This document shows, piece by piece, positions 19,155 through 31,775 of a stretch of 64,000 bases of DNA (positions are counted from its first letter, which is position 1; every line of letters begins with the position of its first letter). This stretch comes from Anaeramoeba flamelloides (Eukaryota > Metamonada > Anaeramoebidae), in assembly GCA_027625915.1 (NCBI GenBank), contig JANTQA010000023.1, positions 9,982,001-10,046,000 on the forward strand, written 5' to 3'. The position numbers and the translations under genes are program-made. The notes beneath the pieces were generated by a model. That model saw only the letters and a program-made list of their open reading frames with translations, made no database searches and was not told the origin of the DNA.

Positions 19155-21977
19155 ATGAATCAGCAGTTAGAAAATAAATTAGACCAATCCCACCATTATA
19201 TTAATACAACTTGTGAAATATTCCCACTTAACCTTAGAACACATGAACAAACACAAATTTTTTTAGGATGCAAGATTGATCCTTTTAAAGAAAAACAACC
19301 AAATTCCAATTTACCCGTAAATCCTTTTCCCTTCTTTTCTGCTTCATCAAAATTTTTTTTTCTTTCAGTTCTGTTGTTACACCTTAAACAGCAATTCCAC
19401 CAAATGAAATATAACCAACTTGGTCTTTTTAAATGAACATCATTTGGAATTACACGTTAAAAAATGAAATTCAAAAAAAAAAAAGAAAGAAAAGAAATTT
19501 GAAAAAAATAGAAATAAACGAGCACAAAACAAAAAGCAAAACCAAATTAACAAAAAAAATCAAAATTCATTGCCAAAAAAACCATCTCTTAACATTGTAT
19601 AAACCTATTTTAGAAAGTTCCTGTCTTAGCAAATAATCCAAAATCAATTTTACAGCAATGTAAAACGTGTCGGGGGTATCTAAATCCATGGGTTAAATTC
19701 CATACTGGGGGAAGAGCATGGAAATGTAATTTTTGTGGATCTTCGAATGATGTGCCAAATGAATCTTTTTCAAATATTAATAAAAACGGTATTAGGTTTG
19801 ATCACTTCCAAATACCCGAATTAACAAACACAGTGCTGGAGTATGAAATGGAGAAGAACCCACAAATTAAAATTGAAAAAAATGCTTTATTTTTATTTTT
19901 AATAGATGTCAGTAAAAATTCCATAAAAAACGGAATAATTTCTGCGATTTCCAGTACTCTTGAGAAACTTTTCCAAAACAATTTTCGAAAACAAAAAATT
20001 GACGAAAAAGAAAAAGAAAAAGAAAAAGAAAAAGAAAAAGATAAAGAAAATGAAAACAAGAATGAAAAAGAAAAACAAAAAGAAAACGAAAAAGAACAAG
20101 AACAAGAACAAGAAGGATCAAATATTTCAGTTGGGTTTATTACGTATAATTCAACAGTCCATTTACATTACTTTTCATCAATTAACCAAAATCCAAAAGA
20201 AAGAAAGGGATCGAATTTCCAACCAAAAAAAAGTCGAATGTATATTTTACCAGACACAAAAGATATTTATTTACCATACAAAAAAGGGATGTTTGCAAAA
20301 CTAGACAAAAATGGGAAAAAGCGAGTGGAGACCTTTTTAAAGGGTTTAAATAAAATGTTTCAAAACACAAATGATCAAGAATCTTGCCTGGGCTCAGCAC
20401 TCAAAGTCTTGTTAGCCTTAGATCTGAGTGTTTATAATAGCAAAATAATGATCTTTCAAAATACTTTACCAAGAGTTGGACTTTATCATTTAGAAAACCG
20501 AGTCAGCAAAATATATCGTCAAAATAGTCAAGAGGTGGGGGAGAGTGGGACAAAGAAATCAAAAATTAATATCACAAAAAAGATTTTTGGAACGACATAC
20601 GAATGCCAATTATTATTGCCGGCATTACACAATGGGAAATTTTATTCCACAATTGGCAAAACCTTAGCAAATGGCGGGCACGCTGTGTTTTTATTTTTAT
20701 TTGGGAAGGAATATCTCGATATCTCAACATTGTCAAGATTATCTTTAAACACAAATGGAGAAATCTTTTACTACCCAAGAATTGATTTGCAAAAAAGACC
20801 AGATCTATTTAAAACCTTTTCCTCCAATTTAAAAAAAATCTTTACACAATGGTATGTCAACAATGTCACTGCCCGGACTAGAGTGTCAAATGATATATTT
20901 GTAAAAAGTTCCTATGGCTATAATGATCGATCGATCATAACTCTGACGAGTATACCATCAATGGCGAGTTATAATTCGCTGTGCTTCGACCTTTCAATGC
21001 GGGCCATTAATAATATTCAAAATAGGGTCTATATCCAATTTATTGTTTTATACGATTTACAAAATAAGCAAAAAAGATTAAGAATAATCACACGCGAATT
21101 CAAAACTTCCGACGATTACGAAGTTCTGTTTAAATCAATTAATCTTGATTTGCTGTATCATTTTTATATTAAAATTGGCATTACCAATTTTAATGCATAT
21201 TCGTCCAAAAAAATTGTTTCAACTTTGATTTACAAATGTAAGAAATTAATAAAAATTTATTTGCATAATAAAAATAATAAATATAATTTAATAAATTCGC
21301 CGATAAATGATTTCAATCGGCTGAATGTTGGGAACAAAGAGAAGCAAGAAAGGGATGAGCGTTTCCTCGCCAATCTGCCAAATAATTTAAAGTTGATAGC
21401 TTTTTATACCTGCTCATTAGTGAAATCAAACATGTTTAGATATTCCACTTCCATCGATCTTGAACACCGATCCTTTTTACTTCGGCATTTTGCTACCAGT
21501 AATATGATTGAAACAAAATCATATATTTGCCCCTTATTTTATTCAATACCTTCAAGTTTGCATAATTATCAAAACAGTCATCCGACAAGAATCCCCTTGA
21601 CAAAAAAATCCTTAAAAACCGATGGCTTGTTTCTAATAACTAATTCCACAGAATTAATTCTGCTTATTGGTGCTAACATTGACTCCAAAATTGATAATTA
21701 TTTGTTTGATTTGGATAGCATTGGAAATACAAATTCTGAAGATTTAATGCTTCTTAAATTGAATAATAATTATAACAAATATGTTTGGAATTTTATTCAC
21801 CAAATACAACTTATCTATTTTCGAAAAATGCCTATTCATTTGATTAAATTTGGAATACAAAAAAATTTTGAAAAAAAATATAATACTTGGTTTGTTGAAG
21901 ACCAAACTCTTTCCTTTTCAAGTTATCAAGACTTTATTTCAACTTTAGAACATACCTTAAAAAAATTCAAAATTTAA
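19155..21977 (+). CDS. SEC24: SEC24, COPII coat cargo-adaptor subunit (841 aa, 2 exons)
   Basis: Exons 19155-19316 and 19614-21977 are joined across a 297-bp GT-AG intron (CCC|GTAAAT to TATTTTAG|AAA, phase 0). The join gives NLPKVPVLANNPKSI, the VPV region expected before the zinc finger. The finger is CKTC-x18-CNFC followed by NDVP (19652-19755), as in SEC24 rather than SEC23. The vWA-like trunk follows (LFLIDVSKNSIKNGI; ISVGFITYNSTVHLHY), then LPYKKG, CLGSALKVLLALDL, beta-sandwich and helical regions, and a gelsolin-like C-terminus. SEC24 pairs with SEC23 on ER exit sites and selects cargo. At 841 residues it is short because the usual disordered N-terminus is almost absent; ATG 19155 has no better upstream rival. 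A Glu/Lys-rich insertion (20002-20112) interrupts the trunk. Confidence 0.9.
20002..20112 (+). repeat. Coding (GAAAAA)n tract in the SEC24 trunk
   Basis: A hexanucleotide-based Glu/Lys run that turns into Glu/Asn and Glu/Gln. It sits between the first trunk helix (LEKLFQNNF) and the strand ISVGFITYNS, so it must loop out of the fold. Alternate frames of the tract give spurious open frames. Confidence 0.85.
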
Positions 21978-22379
21978 TTATATAATACATTATATACACC
22001 AACACATTTTTTTTTTTTTTTTTATTTTATTTTTTTTTATTATTCTGTTTTGTTCTTATTATTTATTTTTAATGAGATTTTAAAATTGATATTTCAAAAA
22101 GACACTTTAGCCTTTTGAAAAAAAGTAAATACTTTTTTAAAACTTTTATCAAGTTTTCTATTTTAAAAAAGTGTGGATTCAACCTATAAATTTGAGGTCA
22201 AGATTGGTAGGGGTAGAAAAAAAAGCTCCTTTTTTAAAAAGGGTACTCACTTTAATTAAAAACAAAAACTTTAAAAATGTTATTATTATGACAAAATCAT
22301 AAAAAAAAAAGTAATCACTTTTTGAAAATAGTTTTATATATTTTTTTTTATTTTGAATAGAGGAAATTAATTACCAATA

Positions 22380-22490
22380 TACAACCGTTGGGCTTTCCAG
22401 AATTCAAAAGCCTGGAGCAAAATCTTAGATTTTACTCAATTCTTTTGAATTTTGGAAAACCTAGGCATGTCACGGTTCTTGCCCTTAGGT
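22380..22490. repeat. Short palindromic repeat M
   Basis: A hairpin with arms around CTTTCCAGAATTCAAAAG and its inverse CTTTTGAATTTTGGAAAA. Similar hairpins occur at 31790-31865 and 33845-33910, there fused to family C (CTAACGGCGG). Confidence 0.6.
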
Positions 22491-22499
22491 TTTTTTTTA

Positions 22500-23250
22500 A
22501 TTTAAGGGATTTAAATTAACCATAAATTTCTCTATAATCAAAGTATGTTGAAATCGGGTGTAAATGATATTAGTTCACCATGGCTCAAATAGCTCTAAAT
22601 AATCTATTATAAATCTTATTGCATAATAAATTATTACATTTTTTCGAAGGATCTCTATTAAAAATATTCTTTTTGGAAAAATTTTTTTATTAATTCCTTT
22701 AACAAATCTAAAAATAGAAACTCAAAATAAAAGTATCCCAATATTTAATAATTCATATTTTGAATTTGCAATAGTAACTATTTTTGTAATTTTTTAATTT
22801 CAAAGTTTAACTCAATAATGATCAACATAAAAACCCAAAGACTGGTTAATTTTGTTTCCTTTTAATAAAGTTAATTGTAACATCAATGTATTTCCGATTT
22901 TTGGGAAATATTTTTTCAAAAAAATCTATTCTTTAATTATTTACTTTTTACAAAAAAACGAATTTTTTAACAACTAATCTACATTTCGCCATAAATTTAA
23001 GAAATATATTTTGCAACTTTGTAGTCTGAATATTGAGAATTCAATCTTTAAATATGTGGCAAAATACTGATTTTTTTCTGAAATTATTGGATTTTTTACT
23101 CATACAAGGATCATTTGTAATTGGTATGAACAACAGATATTACTACTTTACTAATCGATTTTTTCAACACATTTGTCCCATTGTACATTAATGCAATTTA
23201 CATCCAAGAATATATTACTTTTATTATCGACTTCTCATTGGTAGAAGTTA
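22500..23250 (+). repeat. Repeat family L, copy 2 (uninterrupted)
   Basis: It aligns with 8680-9359 plus 10417-10535. It carries the empty insertion site for element B at 23152-23153 (ACTTTACTAATCG), which dates the B insertion in copy 1 after the L duplication. Confidence 0.75.
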
Positions 23251-23497
23251 ATCCATTAAATCATAAAAAATTATTTATTACTGTAAAATAAAAAAAATAA
23301 AATATAGCCCAATTTAGAACTACATTTCAAATTCGAAATTAGTGCTCTATATGTTACAATAAGTATTTATTGGTTGGTAAATATCACAAATATTTGTGCA
23401 GTTCGATCTAAGAAGTAAAAAATTAAAAAATTTTCTTAAAATTGTCTCCTCGATTTTATAATTTCTATTAAATTTTTGGTTTTCGAGGTTTCAAAAA

Positions 23498-23758
23498 ATG
23501 AAAAAGATGATCGGAAAAAATCAACTTTTTGAGAAAATTTATTTGATTATGAAAATTATTTATACCTTGAAACCTTCTCTAGAATTTTCTCTGTTTGTTT
23601 TTATAGTTAAAGTAAGTAAATTAAGAATGTTTTACAAATTTTTCTATAAGGGGAAAAAAGTAAGCAAATTGCAATTATTGATGATTAATCCTTTATTATT
23701 TCCTAAAAAGATAGGCTGTGATAAAAAGACACCGGAATGGGTTTTAGTATTGGATTGA
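23498..23758 (+). other. Short open frame, doubtful
   Basis: An 86-codon basic/hydrophobic frame ending in KTPEWVLVLD. It has no recognised domain and lies within the repeat-rich fold-back region. A frame of 74 codons (24427-24651, predicted helical, KKQKNELKTKKLKEI) lies beyond element B. Both could be chance frames in AT-rich DNA or exon remnants; neither is called a gene. Confidence 0.15.
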
Positions 23759-23840
23759 ATCTATCAAAATTTCCATTTTCCAAAAAGATCATTTTTTTTA
23801 TCTGAGACAAAGTTATTGTTTTTTTAAATTTACAAAACTA

Positions 23841-24285
23841 CAGCCGTTCCAAGGCTACCATAAAATTTGTAATAAAACAAAATTGATTTTTCAATTCTTA
23901 TTTTCTATTTTCAAAAAATTCCGAAATAAGAGTTATTATTCCAAAAATTTTTTCGATAAATGAGCTATTATTCAAATTGTTGAAAAATCAAAAAACAAAA
24001 TTTAAGATCCCTTGAAACTTCAGAATTGTCAGTCCAAAGAAGTTCAAAAAAAATATCAATTTTTACTGATCTTTAAAAATTTACCTTTTTTGAACAATAT
24101 TTTTAAGTGCTTCAAGAATCTTCAATTTTGTTTTTTGATTTTTCAACAATTTGAATAATAGCTCATTTATCGAAAAAATTTTTGGAATAATAACTCTTAT
24201 TTCGGAATTTTTTGAAAATAGAAAATAAGAATTGAAAAATCAATTTTGTTTTATTTTAAATTTTATGGTAGACTTGGAAAGACTG
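23841..24285. mobile_element. Element B copy 2, near-perfect palindrome with TA duplication
   Basis: The left end is CAGCCGTTCCAAGGCTACCA and the right end is the complement of CAGTCTTTCCAAGTCTACCA, flanked by TA (23839-23840, 24286-24287). The arms of about 170 bp are almost identical over their whole length (for example TTCCGAAATAAGAGTTATTA and its inverse), separated by about 100 bp. There is no open frame. It is a fold-back MITE of Tc1/mariner type. Confidence 0.85.
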
Positions 24286-25606
24286 TAACTAATTTTTACA
24301 AATCTAATTTCAAATAGATCCTTTCATGCAAAAATTTCCAAAACTTTCCAACACAACCTCAGATCACAATTTACATTGATGTTGGTGATTCTGTTTTGAA
24401 AAAAAACAAGACAAAGAAAAAGAAAATTGTATATGAAAATAAAAGAAATGTTATATATGTTTAATAGGATCGTTTCTTTTCAAAAAATCAAATCAAGTAA
24501 TAATATTCTCTCTCAAAAGTTTTTTTATGAACTTCAATTTTTGAAAAAAAAACAAAAGAATGAACTCAAAACAAAAAAATTAAAAGAAATCCTCAACTCT
24601 TTTTTAAAGGAATTAATCAGATTAAAGGAAATAATAGAACAATCATTGTAATTCAATAATCAAAAATCATAGATGATGTGATCTTTTAAATTAAGAGTTG
24701 TTTATTGAAAATATTTGAAAGGATTGTCATTTTTTTGGTTAGAAAATATTGGTTATTTTTATTTTTCATTTTTATATTTATTAAAAAGGCTGTTCAAGTT
24801 AGGTGTCTTAAAAATTTATTGTGAATTTTTCATTAATAAAATTACAAAAAATCCTTTTTGGAGCGTAATTGGACAATATTTTGAAGATCATTCTCCTACA
24901 TTTTAAATGATATTGGATCAAAAGATGTTGAGACTATTTGATAAACCCGAAACATAGTCCTTAATAAAGTGGAAACTTTTTTAAAACTTTTTAGAAGGGG
25001 TTGCCTTAGAAAAAAAATGAAGATGTCTTAGAATAAAAACTTTTTGAAAGATTTCCAGACAAAAAAAAAGTCAGGAACTAACCTTTTAATGTGTACGGGT
25101 TTAAAGTCTGAAGAAAAGCTGTTTTTTGAGAAAAGTCCACTTTTTTTTAAAATAGAAAACTTTATAAAAGTTTTTACTTTTTTTAAAAATTCTAAAGTAT
25201 CTTTTTGAAATATCAATTTTAAAATCTCATTAAAAAAGTTTTAATTCTAACAAAAACAAAATAATAATCAAAAAAAAAAAGTTATCACATTTTTTTTAAA
25301 AAGGCTGTACAAAAAGCCCATATGTATTAATTTTATTTTTTTTATTTTTAATAAAGAAATAAATCAAAAAAATATATATTTTGGCATTTTTAGAAAAAAA
25401 ACATTCTATAAGGTAAAAAAAAAAAAAAAAAAAAAAATAAATAAATAATGTATAAAGGGGAAAGAAGTATCGACAAAAGATAAAATTGTATTATATGATC
25501 TAAAATTAAATCATGAGTAGAATAAGGTAATTAAATAAACAAATGTAAATAACTGCAAAACTGTTATTAGCAAAACAATTAATTATTCTTTCTATTTGCG
25601 ATTTGT

Positions 25607-26187
25607 TTATAATAAATATTTTGGGTAAGTTGAAGGAGTAGCAAAATATTTTGTTGGCTTCTTATTGTTTTTAATTAATCTTTTTCGAGTTTTATTATTG
25701 GTGGAAATATCAACACGCATGATTTTTCCAGCATCAACATACTCACCATCATTTGGTTCATGGACTCTTTTTCGGTTGATTGTCTTGAATCTTCCTTTTG
25801 ATAATTCGAGAGACATTTTACTAATTTGTCGTTCGTTGTTAAATTTTAGTAAACAGAGCCCATGGGCTGCAAGTTGTTCTTTGTTTGATCGTAAATTTAT
25901 TTTACTTCCATCTTGAATCTTGAGGGGTGTTTGAGATGAATTGTTATAATTATTGAAAAGCTTTCCATGATCTTGTTTCTTTCCAAAACCATATTGGTCT
26001 TTGGTTTGATATATGTTTATGTTTGAGCTATTAAGTTTGTTTTAAAAAATGAAAATTAGAGAATAGAAATTTCAGATTAGTTGTTGTTGGATCAAATTAT
26101 TTTTGTTCAGAAACAAGAACAAAAAAAAAAAACTTACAAATTGATTTGATTATATTCTGGAAGAAGATTTGAAATTAATACAGACAT
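25607..26187 (-). CDS. Small basic protein of unknown function (156 aa, 2 exons)
   Basis: Exon 1 (26187-26138) encodes MSVLISNLLPEYNQIN and ends in a consensus TT|GTAAGT donor. Exon 2 (26027-25607) starts after TTAATAG. The 110-bp intron joins in phase 2 and gives a continuous 157-codon frame. The product is soluble-looking, with no signal peptide or membrane segment. A conserved-looking core KMSLELSKGRF, NRKRVHEPNDGEYVDAGKIM precedes a basic tail KTRKRLIKNNKKP that could serve as a nuclear targeting or nucleic-acid-binding segment. I do not recognise the family. Codon use and splice signals match the other genes here, so it is probably real. The 3' neighbour on the plus strand is the SEC24/fold-back region. 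Confidence 0.6.
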
Positions 26188-27265
26188 TTTATATTAAATA
26201 TTAGGGTGTATTTGTTAACGAACAAGATTAAAAATAAATTTTTTAAAAAAAAAGTAAAACAAAAAAAAATGTTTTTTTTTTTTGAAAAATTCTTTTTGGA
26301 CTTGGGATTTTTAACATAAATATTTTTTCAATTCTTGATCAGAAATTGATCAACTTGAAAGCATTGTGTGGTGATGTTCGTTAATAGATCTAATTAATTA
26401 TTTGGAGAAATCTTTATTTTCTTTTTGTAAAAAAATGATCAGAAATCTTTTTTTATTTGGTGAAAAATTATTACCAAAGTAGAGAGGAGTGGTGGGTTGA
26501 TTGAATTTTAAAACAAACAACTTAATAATTCTTTTTTTTAATAAAAAATTGCAAAGATTTTTGAGATTGTGAGCATTTTTTAAAATAAAGAAATGAGTTT
26601 AATGTGGTTGGTGTTTCAAGAGTTTGTACACTAAATTACAAATGATCAAATTTTTTAATAATTAACCTTTTTTTATTATTTCATATTTAACCCTTATTTA
26701 AAAAAAATTTCGTTATCAGTAATTGTGTTCTTCGTCATTTGAGGGTTATTTCTTTGAAAAGTTAAATTTTTTAATATATTTTTAGAGAAAATATTGGAAA
26801 ATTTTTGCACGGATTCTAAAGATAACAAAGAGAGTTTCTTTATCAATTATTGATCAATAATAAAAGTGAAACAATTTTTGATCTCTTTCGGTTGAATTAG
26901 TGTTGTTCTTCTAGACTCTCAAATTGGAACGACTTTTTCAAGAGGTGGTTCGAAAAAGTTTTTCAATTAGCTCTGAGAGAAGGGTTATAGAATTTCTTTT
27001 CAACTTACCAATTGGAAAGAACTCACTTTAGTCACAAGGGGATGATACTTTTTTGGTTTTGTTTCAAGAATGGTTTGGTCTAATGAATTTGAAAAAAAAT
27101 TATTTTCGAAAAAATTACTAACTTGGATCTCAATTCTTGAATAATTTGAAGAGTCATCAAAACAGTGTCTCTCATAATTATCGAAACAGATTTTTTTTTT
27201 TGGAAAAAGTCTTCAAGTGTCTTTTAGAAAAATAAGTTACTGGTGTGAAAAGAAAAATTATATAA
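26188..27265. other. Intergenic, nothing recognised
   Basis: Upstream of the small minus-strand gene; its promoter should lie near 26190-26400. Only homopolymer runs and no sizeable frame were seen. Confidence 0.45.
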
Positions 27266-28086
27266 CAGTCAAATCTAAAACCCGGAAATTTCTGAAACCC
27301 GGTAATTCCATTTTTCTGATCAATTGTAATTATTAGTAAAAAGTCAAAAATATACTCCCATTTTACAGACAAATAACCCAATTACCCAGCAACTTATAAC
27401 CTTTCCAATTGGGGTATTAGTTAAATATTCTGAATCCATCATTTGTAACTCTTTGGTAAATTCAGAAATCAAAAAAATCCAAAATTTGTAAAATTAATTG
27501 AGAACATTAGTGAAAATTGAAAATCAAATTTATTGCGATTTTCCCTTTAGATAAATTCTAAATTTATTAGGAATCATCTTTATAAGAATTATTTTGTTAC
27601 ATCATTTATGAAATAATAGTTTTATTTACTTTATATCTTTCTTTTAATAATTTTTTCAAAATTTTAAATTTCTATTGGAAACCTTAGAGGATTTATTTTT
27701 TGACAAAATGGTTTTCATAATTTAATGAAAATTTACAATAATCAAACACCTCTCTCAAATTCAAATTCTTTCAAATATTTTAAAAGTATGAAAATGTTTT
27801 TTATTTCAAAATTTAAAATCAAAAGTGGATTTTCATTTTTAGTAATGTTCTCAATTGATTTTACAAATTTTGGATTTTTTTGATTTTTGAATTCACCAAA
27901 GAGTTACAAATGATGGATTCAGAATATTTAACTAATATCCCAATTGGAAAGGTTATAAGTTGCTGGGTAATTGGGTTATTTGTCTGTAAAATGGGAGTAT
28001 ATTTTTGACTTTTTACTAATATTTACAATTGATCAGAAAAATGGAATTACCGGGTTTCAGAAATTTCCGGTTTTTAGATTTGACAG
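27266..28086. mobile_element. Fold-back element D
   Basis: The inverted arms are about 250 bp. The left begins CAGTCAAATCTAAAACCCGG and the right ends with the inverse (CCGGTTTTTAGATTTGACAG). The arms are almost identical inward through AATTACCCAGCAACTTATAA and ACAAATGATGGATTCAGAAT. A TA follows the right end and TATAA precedes the left, suggesting TA insertion with one altered flank. No coding sequence is present. It resembles B in design but not in sequence. Confidence 0.8.
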
Positions 28087-28777
28087 TAAGGCTAAAATAG
28101 CGTTAAATTTTTCATTTTAAAATTTTCTACAAATTAATTGATCAACAATCGTAAAACTGATCAAATTCACAAGAATTTTTAGACTTTGTAAGAATCCCAA
28201 TGTGATTAAAATTCATTGAATATGAAAAGTATCTAATTTAGATTCTTAAAATTTCAATATCGTTAAGATTCTGACAGTAGATTGTCTTAAAAATCAAATT
28301 TTTATTTCCTATATAAAATTGCAACAAAAAATGAGTTAATAGTACATTTTCAGGACAATTCTTATGAGTGAAATTACAATTTCAGAAATAACCTTTAGGA
28401 GTTAATTTGAATTATTTTGGGACACCTATTGAGAACAAAGATTTTGGTAGTTGATAAAGAATTGTGAAAACAATCATATTTGTAATTTATTATTTTTATG
28501 GGTAAATTTTACTGAAAATTATATTAATTAAAAAAATGAGTATGGTATACTGATAAATTCACAAAATTGTTTTTAATTTTTTTGTTCAACATACTATTTT
28601 TAAAATGTTTTTATGAGATTTGAAGAAAGAATTTGATTTTTCTCAATACAAAGAAAAATTGCAAATTAGTTGAAAACAAGACCTTTGTTGGAATAAAAAT
28701 GTTGCCAAAGTCGGTTTGAAAGATTACAACAAAATGGAAATTGAACAAAAAATTGTTAATTCTTTATTTTGAATTTA

Positions 28778-29235
28778 CTGTTGAGAGAAAAATGTTGGAT
28801 CTAGAAAAATGGTTGGACATCATTTTTAATTTGGAACATTAGTAAAATTGAAAATCAAATCCTATTGATAACTAGGTGGCTTTAATATAAATCCAGGTTT
28901 AGATGTTTTCCAAGTTCATTAATATGTGGTGTGTGTAGAATACTCATTTGAATGGTTGATAACTAAAGTAGATCATGCTATTTTAACAAAAATCCATGTT
29001 TTAGTAAAGTTAACTATTAATTCTGAAAATGTTCATTTTTAAACTTGCTTTCGGTTAAAAGAGATAAGGTTTTGGAATAGTAGAATTACATTAATTCTTA
29101 TTCTAATTAGTAGATTATTGTTATTTTGTTTGGTTATTTCACAAACGATTGAAATTAAAAATCATTTTCAGTAATGAATCAAATTAAAATTGCTGTCAAA
29201 CTATTTTTCTCAATCAAAGATTTTTCTCTCAACAG
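28778..29235. mobile_element. MITE-like element N
   Basis: The left end CTGTTGAGAGAAAAATGTTG and the right end AGATTTTTCTCTCAACAG are inverted repeats. Imperfect similarity extends about 90 bp inward. The left flank is TA and the right flank TTA. The length is 458 bp and there is no open frame. Confidence 0.65.
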
Positions 29236-31775
29236 TTATTTAAATTTAAACGTTCGAAATCCGATAAAAAAAATTAAAAAAATCCAATTGTTTTCTTAAT
29301 TTATATTTCCAAATCCTTAAATTTATTCAATTTGAAACAAATTGTTTTCTTTAAGAACAAAATCGATTTAATTCGATTTAATTTAATTTGTGGTTATTTC
29401 GTAACACTCTATATTTGATAAAGTAAGGATGTTGTAATATTCTTGAGATAAAAATAACTCATTGAGAATAGTAAAAAATGAAAAAAAAAACTTCGAGATC
29501 TCAAAAAAAGAGCCTAAGAAGGACACATAAAAACCAATATAGTTCTTTTCAAAATTATAATTCAGAGCCATTCTAATTGTTAATTAAGTGTATCTCTTTG
29601 GCGCTTTTTTCTAAAAATGTCCTCATTTTTGGTTGTTGATTTTTGGAGATCGATCATCCTTCCCATTATTCTTGTTAGTTTTTTATTGGTATTAGGTACT
29701 CATAAAAATTAAAACAAAATTTTTTTTCCATTTCTGAAAATTATTTTTAATCGAAATGATTCAACCCCAAAAGCTATTTTGACTTCTAAAAATTTCTTTT
29801 TTGAAAATACCTGTAAAAAATCTTAAAGATTTGGCCCAATTATAAATTGTTATGACCAATGAGCTTTCTTATTCACATATTCAACTTTTTAAAACTCTAT
29901 TAACTCTTTTTTATCTTTGTAACAGTGGAATTTTCCCATAAAATTCTGGTCTTGATATAGATAATTTAACGATATCATTGTTAAGTCACCATATACTTTC
30001 AAAAATTGCGATTCGTTTTATCAAATTGTTATTTTTTAGAAATACACAATAATATCACAAAGCATGATATTAGATAAAATCGCGATTTCAACAATATCGG
30101 GATAATATAACAAATCGTGATAATCTAAAAAATCACGAAAATTGTTTAGAAAGTATGATAAATAATTAAAATATCGTGATTAAAAAGTAATCAAGATAAA
30201 TAAGTTGATGGGATTTTAGGGCTAATTGAGAAATAGATTTAAAAAGAAAAATTTTATTTGATCAAAAAACTCCCTAGACAAAAAAAAGTTATTCTTTTGA
30301 AAAAAAACAAAAATAAAAGATACTTGATTGAATCAAGGGCCAGATCAAGAGTTTTCAAATTTATTTCTTTTGATTTGGTTGACAAACCTATCGATCCTTT
30401 TGGATCAACAACAATAAAAAACTAAAGAGAAATAAATATTACTCATTCAATCATAGTGTTTTTAAATTGTGTTCAATAAAAGAGTTTCTAAAACAACCAA
30501 CCGTTCGTGTGTTCCTTAAAGAATGTGTTTTTGGGTTAAAACATTTTCAATATTCTCAGAAAGCTAAAAGGGGTTGGATAACTTTTCAAAAGCTTTCATA
30601 ACATCCTTGCCATTTTTCCCCCAATTATTAAGATTTTTTGTACAATTGGCTTCTTCTTATTATTATTCTTTGAGCATCTTGGTATTGGACAGAAAACACA
30701 ACTTGGGCTTTGAGGATTTTGTTTGTTCTATCACCAATAAAAAGAAATTTACTCCTTCTTTTTTTTTTTTAAGTTATCTACATTTGTGAAGGTAATAATA
30801 CCATTTTAAAAAACATATTTATTGTATTTCAAGTATAATTTTGAAATAGATAATTATTAGTTTGATCATAAAATTTGTTTGAGATGTATATAAAGCAAAA
30901 CAAATAGAAAAGAAACAAAATTTCCTTTAGAAAAAAAAAACACATTCTTTGTAAATCGCTATGTCTTACAAAGCTTTCAAACACTTGAAGACACTTTACA
31001 ATACTTTCAAGCACTTTCTTGCCTTTTTAAACAGTAAAAAAGTTGTTAAAGTCTCAATACTTTAAAATAGACCTTGGATTTTTTTGTAAGGTGATTTCAA
31101 AAAAATATTTACAATCAGTGATTTTTATTTTCTTTTGATAATTTAGAATATCACAATTATATGATTTTTACAATAAAGTAGTACTAGTAGTGGTTTTTTA
31201 ATATTTTTGCAAATTTATAGAAATATCGAGATAATACATGTTATCATCAAAACCTCTATTATTTATTATCACTTCTTTCGAAATAAAAGATAATTTGTTA
31301 ATCCAAAATTTTCAATAAAAAGTTTTTCCACTGAGCATGAAAAATAAAACCAAGTAAAGAAGAAGTAATTATATCAAATTTTTGAGATGAGATCAAGAAA
31401 TAAGTTATTTTTTTTTTATTTTTTCTTGGTCACTTTTTTCATTTTTTTGATCTACGTTTTTTTGTTGGTTTGTGAATATCTTATACTAGGATATGAAAAC
31501 TCTCATATTTATTAAAATATTAATGTGTTTAGCTAAAGAAATAATTTGAATAGTTCAGTTTCGCATAAAGGTTGGCACTCAAAAATTGCAAAATGTATTT
31601 ACTGGCTTAATAAAAAATTATCATTCTGAAATTTATTTTCTAGTCTTTGGTTAAAAAATGAAATTTTTATTTTTAATCTTAAAAGAAAAATTATTCCATG
31701 AGTTATAATCTTTCTTACATTTAGCTAAATGTATAATAAAATAACTCAAAAAAGAAGTTTTATTGTTTCAAGAAG
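29236..31775. other. Intergenic with a cluster of degenerate hairpins at 29950-30190
   Basis: Between 29950 and 30190 short motifs of the type AATCGTGAT / ATCACGA / GATATCG recur in both orientations about every 20-40 bases (for example AAATCGTGATAATC, AAAAAATCACGAAA, ATATCGTGATTAAA). Similar pieces appear at 31140-31250. No gene is recognised in the remaining 2 kb. Confidence 0.45.

Larger units (their letters stand above)
22030..25280. mobile_element. Large fold-back region with inverted arms (22060-22330 / 25020-25250)
   Basis: The left arm GAGATTTTAAAATTGATATT, TCAAAAAGACACTTTAG and AAGTTTTCTATTTTAAAAAA is repeated in inverse orientation at 25235-25130 with few mismatches. Weaker similarity continues outward (TTATTATT.TGTTTT). 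The 2.7 kb between the arms holds repeat L copy 2, element B copy 2 and short frames with no recognisable domain. It may be the shell of a decayed DNA transposon that has received later insertions, or two independent inverse copies of one repeat. It starts about 50 bases after the SEC24 stop. Confidence 0.5.

Noticed and set aside
19802-20304. Open frames on both strands over the SEC24 Glu/Lys tract
   Set aside because: Products of the GAAAAA repeat in other frames (poly-Phe/Ser and poly-Lys).
24427-24906. Two short frames, one with a helical Lys/Glu-rich segment
   Set aside because: No domain, no splice partner found, and they lie inside a fold-back repeat region; more likely chance in AT-rich DNA.
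29383-29571. Hydrophobic 62-codon frame on the minus strand
   Set aside because: Composition is that of AT-rich non-coding DNA (Phe/Ile/Asn/Tyr); no signal peptide, splice partner or family.
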